Positions 16,468 through 22,746 of a stretch of DNA of 64,000 bases are shown in pieces (within the stretch, counting starts at the first letter, position 1; each line of letters starts with the position of its first letter). The notes beneath the pieces were generated by a model, which worked only from the letters and a program-made list of their open reading frames with translations, ran no database searches and was not told where the DNA came from. A program made the position numbers and the translations under genes. This stretch comes from Castellaniella defragrans. GTDB taxonomy: Bacteria > Pseudomonadota > Gammaproteobacteria > Burkholderiales > Burkholderiaceae_B. The stretch is from NCBI RefSeq assembly GCF_014203015.1, contig NZ_JACHIB010000007.1, positions 125,634-189,633 of the forward strand. The letters are read 5' to 3'.

Positions 16468-18933
16468 CTACATCGTGCAGCTTTCGCAGACGACTTTTTC
16501 TTCCACGCCGTCGTGGATGCTGCCGGCGTTGTCCAGCGTCTTGTCCGAGGCCACGTTGGAGTTGTAGTAGTAGCGGGTCTTCATGCCGTACTTCACCATG
16601 GCGAAGTAGTGGGTGAGCAGTTCGCGGCTGGAGACCTTGTCGTCGTCTTTGATCCGGCGCCACAGGTCGGCGGAGATCCCCTGGTCGGTGAATTTCTGGA
16701 ACACCGCGTAGGCCTTGATCATGTCGACTTCGGAAATGTCCCAGGCCGACTGGTAGAAGTAGGCCGGGTTGTCGCTGTCGGGCGCGGCCCAGCGGATCGT
16801 GACCGAGCCGTCGGTCTTGTTCAGCGTGACGTCGCGCACGGGATAGAGCGAGTTGGGCTTGCCCAGCGCCTTGGAGGACGATTCTCCCGGCATGTACGCC
16901 ACCAGGCAGGAATGGGCGATGCCGCCGTTCTGCATGATCTCGGTGCGCAGGGCTTCCCAGTCGTAGCGGTTGTGGAAGTCGCCCAGCTCGTCGACGTTGC
17001 GGTTGTAGGTGTCGATCGGCAGCCAGCCGTCGGGCCAGCGGGTCTTGTGCATCCAGGGCGCGACGCCGCGTTCCTTGCTGATGCGCAGCGAGGCCCGGAT
17101 GGCGTGGTACATGTGGCGTTCGGCGATGCGGTGCAGTTCCTCGCGGCCCTCGTCGGTGTCGTAGCGCAGGCCCTTGCGGGCCATGTGGGTGGCCACGCCC
17201 ATCAGGCCCACGCCGGCGTTCATGCGGGCCTTGGCGGTCACGGCCACGTGGGGCAGCACGTAGTGCGAGTTGAGGATGCAGTAGTCGATCATCTTCAACG
17301 TCAGGTACATCGCCTCCTGGTAGGTCTCGTCGTCGTCCTCGCCGATGGCGTCGTAGGCGATGGCGCCCAGGGAGCACAGGGCGATCTCGGGTTCTTCGTG
17401 GGTCTCGACCACGCGGGCGACCCGGCCGCCCTTGCCCGGCTCGTCGGACAGGATGTCGTCGCCCGCCTTCAGTTCGCCGGCGAAGATGACGCGCGGCAGG
17501 GTGGAGTCGGCGACCGCGACGGTCAGCGGCGCGTTGAAGTCGAAGGTCTGCGTCGTTCCGTCGGCGAGCTCGACGGTGATGTGGCCCACTTCCCGGTCGG
17601 AATACAGGTCGCGCATGTCCTGGTAGGGACGGTTGGGCTCGCAGATCTCCAGGCACAGGTTGCTGGAATGGATGGGTTCCTTGAAGGGCGTGTGGCGGTT
17701 CATCTCGTCGATGTTGGCCAGGTAGGCCACGCCGGTCTCCAGCGCCTCGTTCAGCGAGGTCAGGATCAGGTCGCGCGGCTTGAAGGTTTCCTTCTTGAAG
17801 GAGGGGTCGCGCTCCAGGCGCTCGTATTCGCGCTTGAAGGCGGCCGAGTCGGGGCCGAAGAACAGCCGGGTGAGCTCGGGCGCGGTGCGCACGTTGAACG
17901 AGAAGGCTTCCTCGTTGCGGGCGACCTTTTCGGCGAAGAGCTTGTTGGTGACCAGTGCGTAGTGCAGGTCGCGGTTCTTGCGGTCCTCGGTGCTGCGCGG
18001 GTTGCGCAGGTAGGCGATGACCTCGGCCTCGGGGTCGAAGCCGGAATAGTAGGTGGTGCAGGCGCCGCCGCGCCCGGCCTGCATGTTGGCGTGCACCGCC
18101 TTGCCCAGCGAGGCCAGGTAGGGCAGCTTGCCCTGGTGCTGGATCAGGCCGCCGCGCACCGGGTCGCCCTTGCTGCGGGTGATCAGGTGGCTGCCGATCC
18201 CGGCCGAGGCCGCGGTCATGCGGTAGGCGATGTGGTCGCCGATGGCCAGGGACGCCTCGTTGTCGTCCACCACGTACAGGCAGCACGAGGCGAAGCCGCG
18301 CAGTTTGGTGCCCAGGTTGACGTAGTTGGGCGTGGGGGCGGAGATCCGCTTGGCGGAGAATTCGGTGTAGAAGCGCCGCACCAGGTCGATCCGGCGCTCG
18401 GCGGGCTCGTTTTCCGACAGCGCCATGGCCATGCGCATGTAGACGAACTGCTGCGTTTCGTATTCCTGCCGGGTGACGCGGTTCTGCAGGCTGTACTTCT
18501 TGCGGATGTAGTGCAGCGAGAAGTGCGGCGTGTCGTAGTCCTGCTCGTGGTCGATGAAGGACTCGATCTCGGCGTATTCGGCGTCGGTGTAGTCCAGGCG
18601 CACCATCACCCCGTCGGCCACCATGCGGTCGTGCAGGGCCTTGACGGTGGGGATGGCGGGGCCGTGGATGATCTTGTGCAGGTGGGACGCGTACAGCCGG
18701 CCCGCCATCAGGTAGTAGGACCAGGTGCCCTTGTCCAGGCAGTTCTGGATCAGCTTTTCCTGCAGATCGGCGGTGGAGACCGTCTCGGGCATGGTGCTGA
18801 CGGCCTGCAGCACGATGCTGCTCCAGTCGACCTTGTGGCCCAGGTTGGCGGCGGCCCAGCGGCCCCAGCCGTTGAGCTTGCTGGGGATGTAGGGTTCGAT
18901 GCGTCCATCACGCTTGACGATGTTCTTGATCAC
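16468..18933 (-). CDS. nrdA: Class Ia ribonucleotide reductase, alpha subunit (with inserted segment)
   Basis: An 821-residue catalytic subunit starting at GTG, with AAGGA 9 bp upstream. An ATP-cone (IVKRDGRIEPY) spans about residues 1-90. The active-site residues are recognisable: Cys at 217/218 (FASCCLY), the Asn-Cys-Glu triad in SSNLCLEI with Cys427, the partner Cys520 in EIALCSLGAI, the radical-transfer Tyr pair in KTRYYYNS and the terminal CESC. Between Cys427 and Cys520 there are 93 residues where E. coli has 23, so about 70 residues (437-512) are inserted. Several stretches (TRWPDGWLPIDTYN, the short C-terminus) resemble T4-like phage NrdA more than E. coli NrdA. Confidence 0.93.
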   Translation of the reverse strand: MIKNIVKRDGRIEPYIPSKLNGWGRWAAANLGHKVDWSSIVLQAVSTMPETVSTADLQEKLIQNCLDKGTWSYYLMAGRLYASHLHKIIHGPAIPTVKALHDRMVADGVMVRLDYTDAEYAEIESFIDHEQDYDTPHFSLHYIRKKYSLQNRVTRQEYETQQFVYMRMAMALSENEPAERRIDLVRRFYTEFSAKRISAPTPNYVNLGTKLRGFASCCLYVVDDNEASLAIGDHIAYRMTAASAGIGSHLITRSKGDPVRGGLIQHQGKLPYLASLGKAVHANMQAGRGGACTTYYSGFDPEAEVIAYLRNPRSTEDRKNRDLHYALVTNKLFAEKVARNEEAFSFNVRTAPELTRLFFGPDSAAFKREYERLERDPSFKKETFKPRDLILTSLNEALETGVAYLANIDEMNRHTPFKEPIHSSNLCLEICEPNRPYQDMRDLYSDREVGHITVELADGTTQTFDFNAPLTVAVADSTLPRVIFAGELKAGDDILSDEPGKGGRVARVVETHEEPEIALCSLGAIAYDAIGEDDDETYQEAMYLTLKMIDYCILNSHYVLPHVAVTAKARMNAGVGLMGVATHMARKGLRYDTDEGREELHRIAERHMYHAIRASLRISKERGVAPWMHKTRWPDGWLPIDTYNRNVDELGDFHNRYDWEALRTEIMQNGGIAHSCLVAYMPGESSSKALGKPNSLYPVRDVTLNKTDGSVTIRWAAPDSDNPAYFYQSAWDISEVDMIKAYAVFQKFTDQGISADLWRRIKDDDKVSSRELLTHYFAMVKYGMKTRYYYNSNVASDKTLDNAGSIHDGVEEKVVCESCTM

Positions 18934-18984
18934 GGCCGGCAGTCCTTGGTGGCTTGGGGTTCTCCTGCAGAAGACCCCTTTGAT

Positions 18985-19031
18985 TTTCTACATGTAGTGC
19001 GGCTGGAAATGATAAACACAATATATGGTGT
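18985..19031 (-). promoter_or_regulatory. Two NrdR boxes upstream of nrdA
   Basis: ACACAATATATGGTGT at 19016-19031 matches the NrdR consensus almost perfectly. A second, weaker box TTTCTACATGTAGTGC is at 18985-19000. Their starts are 31 bp apart, the three-helical-turn spacing usual for NrdR boxes. They lie 52-98 bp before the nrdA GTG, which points to repression by the chromosomal NrdR protein. Confidence 0.85.
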
Positions 19032-19203
19032 AGGCAAGCGCGGTTTCAAATTCGTCCGTTGAAACATTTTGAGGGTTTCGGCGGCCCCCCGCGTCGTGAT
19101 ACCCTGGAGCGCTTTGGGGGATTTCGCGGCGGTTTTCGCGCCGCGCGATCCCTGGATTTCATCGCCCGGGCCCGCGCGGCCCGGCGATCCTGCGTGTCAT
19201 CCC

Positions 19204-20400
19204 ATGAATGGAATCGTCCGGCTGCTGGCCGTGTCGGCCCTGCTGGGCGGCGCCAGCCTCGCGCCGGCCCGGGCCTGGCAGGCGGCCGACCCGGATGCGG
19301 CGCTCATCGACCTGGCCCCCCAGCGCTATGCCGTCCCCGACGTGCCCCGCGACGTCCCGTCCGACGTCCCCTCCGACGCGGCCGAGGCGGACGTGCCGGA
19401 TGCGTCCGGGGCGGTCGCCGTCCCCGGGCTGCGCTACGACCTGCTGTTCCTGGATGAGCCCGGATACGGGACAGTCCTTGCGGACTGTGACGTGCCTGGC
19501 GAATCCGGGCCGCTTGCAAGCGGCGAGGTGGAGGGATGCTTCCGCCTGCGCTGGTTCGGCTCGGCCGCCGATCCGGCGGCCGGCGCGGGGCCGTCCGGCG
19601 GATTCGGACCGCTCGCCTCCGGCGGCCTGGACGCCTGGACCCTGGGCGCGCGGAACTGGCGCTATCGCAGTTCCGCCGGCTATGGCGTGACGCTGGGCAG
19701 CACGGCCACGGGCGCGCCGGACTGGGGGCGGCCCGTGCGCCTCGCGGGGGTGGGCGTGGCCCGCTCCGTCTCCCAGGGGCGCCTGCCGGCCGGGTCGTGG
19801 GACTACGCGGTGGCGCTCGGCGCCGTGGACACCGGCCGCACGCCCGCCGAGGGCGACCTGGCCTACGGACCGGTCGCGCTCGATGCGACCACGCGCTACG
19901 CACCGGACCGCGACCTGATCCTGGCCTCGCGGCTGCAGAGCGCCCAGGGCCTGACGGCGCTGGGGCTGGGGGGCGATTATTCCATGGGCGGCGCGGGCGC
20001 CTGGCGGTTCGGCGTGTCCGGCTCGCGCCAGCCGCTGGCCGAGGGCTGGCGCCGGCAGCTGGGCTATACCCTGGGCCTGCTGCCGGGCTGGGACCTGTCC
20101 TGGGTGAATGCGCGGCAGGGCGGGGGCTATGCGGACCTGGCCGCGTACGGCGGCGACCCCGGCTGCGACTGCGTCAGCAACCAGTGGCAGCTGGACCTGG
20201 CGGCGGGCCGCTGGGGTTCGTTCAGCGGCTCGTTCGAGCGGCGGCTGGACACGGCGGGCGGCGGGCTGGACGAGCGGGTCGGGCTGGCGCACGGCTTCCG
20301 CTACGGTCCGTACCTGCGGGTGCGCCTGGAAACCAACCGCAACCTGACGTCCGGGGACTACGGCCTGGGCGCGCGGTTCTCGCTGCCGCTGGACTGGTAG
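19204..20400 (+). CDS. Secreted or outer-membrane beta-rich protein of unknown function
   Basis: I do not recognise a named family with confidence. The 398-residue product starts with a good signal peptide (MNGIVRLLAVSALLGGASLA, cleavage near ARA). A low-complexity Pro-Asp-Val-rich segment (about residues 45-70) follows. The remainder has many short amphipathic strands with Gly, Tyr and Trp, ending RVRLETNRNLTSGDYGLG then RFSLPLDW, which looks like an outer-membrane barrel or usher-like domain. A GCDC pair near residue 320 may form a disulfide. Codons at 19453-19530 lie within a copy of the dispersed palindromic repeat. The ATG at 19204 lacks a clear ribosome binding site but gives the only sensible signal peptide. 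Confidence 0.6.
   Translation: MNGIVRLLAVSALLGGASLAPARAWQAADPDAALIDLAPQRYAVPDVPRDVPSDVPSDAAEADVPDASGAVAVPGLRYDLLFLDEPGYGTVLADCDVPGESGPLASGEVEGCFRLRWFGSAADPAAGAGPSGGFGPLASGGLDAWTLGARNWRYRSSAGYGVTLGSTATGAPDWGRPVRLAGVGVARSVSQGRLPAGSWDYAVALGAVDTGRTPAEGDLAYGPVALDATTRYAPDRDLILASRLQSAQGLTALGLGGDYSMGGAGAWRFGVSGSRQPLAEGWRRQLGYTLGLLPGWDLSWVNARQGGGYADLAAYGGDPGCDCVSNQWQLDLAAGRWGSFSGSFERRLDTAGGGLDERVGLAHGFRYGPYLRVRLETNRNLTSGDYGLGARFSLPLDW
19453..19530 (-). repeat. Palindromic repeat element, copy 1, inside a coding sequence
   Basis: Read on the minus strand this matches copies 2 and 3. The outer palindrome GCCGCTTGCAAGCGGC (19509-19524) is perfect. Thirty bases further is a hairpin with 7-bp stem ACAGTCC/GGACTGT (19471-19477 and 19482-19488) around a 4-base loop, followed by the shared GGCTCATCC-like end. 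It is read in frame by the gene at 19204-20400 and adds about 26 residues. Confidence 0.8.
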
Positions 20401-20404
20401 GGCG

Positions 20405-20483
20405 GCGGCGCCGCTTGCAGGCGGCTCTGATTCGTCCGGCACCGATCAGTCCGCAGGGACTGATCGGTGTCCGGCCTCATCCA
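20405..20483 (+). repeat. Palindromic repeat element, copy 2 (possible bidirectional terminator)
   Basis: GCCGCTTGCAGGCGGC (20410-20425) is followed, 30 bases from start to start, by a perfect 13-bp hairpin, CACCGATCAGTCC/GGACTGATCGGTG (20440-20452 and 20457-20469), with loop GCAG, then GTCCGGCCTCATCC. It fills the gap between the convergent genes and supplies the last 11 codons and stop of the methionine sulfoxide reductase gene. The hairpin could stop transcription from both sides. Confidence 0.85.
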
Positions 20484-20964
20484 CGTGGTTCATGAAGACC
20501 CGGCACAGGGCTTCCATCCCGCGCCGGTCGTCCTCGTCGAAGCGGTCCGTGACGGGGCTGTCCACGTCCCAGACGCCCAGCAGCGATCCGTCCGCGCGCA
20601 CCAGCGGCACGACGATTTCCGATTGCGAGGCGGAATCGCAGGGGATGTGCCCGGAGAACCGGCTGACGTCGCGGACGACCTGGGTCCTCCGGGTGCTCGC
20701 GGCCGTGCCGCAGACGCCCGCGCCCAGGGCGATGCGGATGCAGGCGGGCTTGCCCTGGAAAGGACCGACGACGAGTTCCGTGCCGTCGTACAGGTAGAAG
20801 CCCGCCCAGTTCAGCTGCGGCAGGCTGTCGAACACCAGCGCGCTGAAATTGGCCGCGTTGGCGATCAGGTCGGGTTCCCCCGCGATCAGGCCGCGCGCCT
20901 GGGCGGCGAGGTCGGCGTAGTGTTCCGCCTTGCTGGCGTAGGCGCGGGGAGCGAATGTGAACAT
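20446..20964 (-). CDS. msrC: Free methionine-(R)-sulfoxide reductase (GAF domain)
   Basis: A 172-residue single GAF-domain protein of the YebR/fRMsr family, which reduces free Met-R-sulfoxide in the cytoplasm. Family motifs are complete: LNWAGFYLYDG, the substrate-pocket VGPFQGKPACIRI with one conserved Cys, GVCGTAA with the second, and SGHIPCDSASQSEIVVPL with the third, catalytic Cys. The C-terminus (DEAGHRSVPAD) is encoded by the palindromic repeat copy 2 and is therefore unlikely to be conserved. AGGA about 9 bp upstream of the ATG serves as ribosome binding site. Confidence 0.92.
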   Translation of the reverse strand: MFTFAPRAYASKAEHYADLAAQARGLIAGEPDLIANAANFSALVFDSLPQLNWAGFYLYDGTELVVGPFQGKPACIRIALGAGVCGTAASTRRTQVVRDVSRFSGHIPCDSASQSEIVVPLVRADGSLLGVWDVDSPVTDRFDEDDRRGMEALCRVFMNHVDEAGHRSVPAD

Positions 20965-21050
20965 CGGGCATTCCAGGAGACGGTCTGAGGAAATCCCATT
21001 GTAGGGCGGCCGTTGCGGGCCGGCCGCCGGCCGGACCGCGGCATGATGAT

Positions 21051-21074
21051 CGTTATAATCTTGTATATATAGCG
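21051..21074 (+). promoter_or_regulatory. ModE-like (molybdate-responsive) operator over a -10 element
   Basis: CGTTATA at 21051-21057 and TATATAGCG at 21066-21074 form an imperfect 24-bp inverted repeat that closely follows the E. coli ModE box pattern CGTTATAT-N8-ACATAACG as I recall it. A perfect -10 hexamer TATAAT (21054-21059) lies inside, so a bound repressor would block RNA polymerase. The next gene starts 140 bp downstream. Confidence 0.6.
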
Positions 21075-21213
21075 AATGTGTGCCCGACTGGCTTATGCTG
21101 GGCCGGGGGACGTTTGCGCGGCATCAAGGCCGCGTGTCCGATCTCCGCATGACAATGTCGGCGGCGCGGCATGGCGCCTGTCGCCGCCGGATCCGACGCC
21201 AGGAGAACCGCCC

Positions 21214-21753
21214 ATGATCACGCTGCCGATCGCCGCCATCGTCCATGACCACGAGGACGGGGCCGATGCGTTGATGCGCGCCTTCGCCGAGCGCCAGTCC
21301 CGCGCGGGGCTGGACGTGCGCGGCCTCGTGACGGAGCCGGGCGGCGAGGAGGCGGGCCGGTCCCGGCGGCGCCTGCGCGACGTCCGGACCGGCGAGTCCT
21401 TCGAGATTTTCCAGGACCTGGGCGCGGGATCCCGGGCGTGCTGCCTGGACGTCTTCCGGCTGGCGGCGGCCAGCGCCGCGCTGCGCGTGGCCGGGAATGA
21501 CCGCCCGGACCTGGTGGTCGTGAGCCGATATGGCCGCCAGGAAGCGGGCGGCGGCGGTTTCGCCGCGGAGTTCCTCGCCCTGATGGCCGAGAGCATTCCG
21601 GTGCTGACCATCGTCGCCGGGGAATTCCTGGAGGACTGGCGGCACTTCACCGGCGGCCTGGGCGTGGAGCTGCCCGTGGATGCCGATCTGTTGAACGAAT
21701 GGGGCGCGCGGGTGTGCGCGATGCCCGCGCGGAACCGATGGATGATGGCATGA
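21214..21753 (+). CDS. DUF2478 family protein (molybdenum-associated, function unknown)
   Basis: A 179-residue cytoplasmic protein that resembles DUF2478. The N-terminal strand-turn-helix PIAAIVHDHEDGADALMRAF is followed by GLDVRGLVTEPGGEE, a central DVRTGESFEIFQDLG, PDLVVVSRYGRQEAGGGGF and the late VPVLTIV-like strand. It has a Rossmann/P-loop-like alternation but no true Walker A. DUF2478 proteins are known mainly as neighbours of molybdate transport genes, and the reaction is unknown. AGGAGA lies 7 bp before the ATG. Its stop overlaps the start of the methyltransferase gene (ATGA), so the two are translationally coupled. Confidence 0.78.
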   Translation: MITLPIAAIVHDHEDGADALMRAFAERQSRAGLDVRGLVTEPGGEEAGRSRRRLRDVRTGESFEIFQDLGAGSRACCLDVFRLAAASAALRVAGNDRPDLVVVSRYGRQEAGGGGFAAEFLALMAESIPVLTIVAGEFLEDWRHFTGGLGVELPVDADLLNEWGARVCAMPARNRWMMA

Positions 21754-22562
21754 ATGACGACGCCTTGACGATCGAGGACCTGGATTTCGCCCGGCTGTAC
21801 CGCAATCACATGGCCCGCAGCGGCCGTCCGCCGAAGCAGGCGGGCGAGTGGGACGCCCGGGTCAGGAAGAACGGCATGCCCCTGGCCGGTACGAGCGGCT
21901 ATGCCGGCGAATTCCTCTCGCGCATGGACCTGAGCGGCGCGCGCACGCTGCTGGACGTGGGCTGCGGCCCCGGCACCATCTGCCTGCCGCTGGCCGGGCG
22001 CCTGGAGCGCGTCTACGGCCTGGACTACAGCACGGCCATGCTCGACGCCCTGCGTGAGCAGGCCGCGCGGCAGGGCGCCGGCAACGTCGCGGCGATCCAT
22101 CGCGCCTGGGAGGACGACTGGTCCGACGTGCCGGTCTGCGACATCGCCGTGGCCTCGCGCGCCTCCAACGTGGCCGACCTGGATGCCGCGCTGGACAAGC
22201 TGTCGGCCCATGCCCGCCTGCGCGTCTACCTGACGCATCTGGTGGGCGGGCATTTCATGGATCCCGCCGTCGCGGACATCGTGGGGCGCGGCCACCAGGG
22301 GTTTCCGGACTACATCTACGTCCTCAACCTGCTGCACCGCAAGGGCATCCATCCCCGCGTGGACTATATCGAAGTGCCCAGCCGCCTGGCGGGGACGGCC
22401 TCGTTCGAGGCCTTCGCCGCGCGGGTGTCCTGGACCTATCCGGACCTGGGCGAGCAGGAGCTGGCCCGCCTGCGCGCCTGGCATGATGCCGACCCCGCGC
22501 GCGCGGCCCGGGGCGGGGCGCCGATGCGGTGGGCCTTCATCCATTGGGAGAAAACGGCATGA
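21750..22562 (+). CDS. Class I SAM-dependent methyltransferase
   Basis: A 270-residue methyltransferase with motif I LLDVGCGPGTICLPLAGR, acidic motif II at VYGLDYS, and motif IV-like CDIAVASRASNV. The C-terminal half includes HLVGGHFMDP and a domain that I cannot assign. The start at 21750 overlaps the DUF2478 stop by ATGA; an ATG four codons earlier (21738) is the alternative. Its own stop overlaps the ATG of a 31-residue Mop-like ORF, again as ATGA. The methyl acceptor is unknown. The ModE-type box and Mop remnant suggest a link to molybdate or a molybdoenzyme, which is inference. Confidence 0.82.
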   Translation: MNDDALTIEDLDFARLYRNHMARSGRPPKQAGEWDARVRKNGMPLAGTSGYAGEFLSRMDLSGARTLLDVGCGPGTICLPLAGRLERVYGLDYSTAMLDALREQAARQGAGNVAAIHRAWEDDWSDVPVCDIAVASRASNVADLDAALDKLSAHARLRVYLTHLVGGHFMDPAVADIVGRGHQGFPDYIYVLNLLHRKGIHPRVDYIEVPSRLAGTASFEAFAARVSWTYPDLGEQELARLRAWHDADPARAARGGAPMRWAFIHWEKTA

Positions 22563-22654
22563 AAAAAAGCGCGCGCAACCTGGGCCTGGCCGTGGGCGAA
22601 TCCGTGCGGGCGATCTTCAAGGCCTCCAGCGTCATCGTCGGCGTGCCGGGCTGA
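22559..22654 (+). CDS. 31-residue ORF: internally deleted Mop/TOBE molybdate-binding domain
   Basis: The ORF MKKSARN-LGLAVGESVRAIFKASSVIVGVPG begins in an ATGA overlap with the methyltransferase stop. MKKSARN equals the usual start of molbindins (MKxSARNQ). LGLAVGESVRAIFKASSVIVGV equals their usual end (x-LGL-x-VG-x5-A-IKASSV). The roughly 35-40 residues normally between these parts (of about 70) are missing without loss of frame. It is therefore probably a remnant of a molybdate-binding Mop protein, or conceivably a minimal functional form. A weak GGCGGG/CCCGCC hairpin at 22660-22677 follows. Confidence 0.65.
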   Translation: MKKSARNLGLAVGESVRAIFKASSVIVGVPG

Positions 22655-22746
22655 TTTTCGGCGGGTCGATTCCCGCCGGTTCCGTGTATATTTCCTCCTT
22701 TCGGCACTACTCCTGGCGCCGGACATGACACGCAGGGAGGCACGGA

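Noticed and set aside
17370-17650. Intein in NrdA
   Set aside because: The inserted segment of about 70 residues lacks the N-terminal Cys and C-terminal His-Asn splice residues and is too short for a standard intein.
15239-18286. 1015-codon frame joining nrdB with upstream sequence
   Set aside because: The part above 16357 is nrdA read out of phase. NrdB aligns only from its own ATG.
19204-20400. Complete fimbrial usher (FimD)
   Set aside because: The protein is only 398 residues and lacks plug and periplasmic domains. Only a general beta-barrel look remains.
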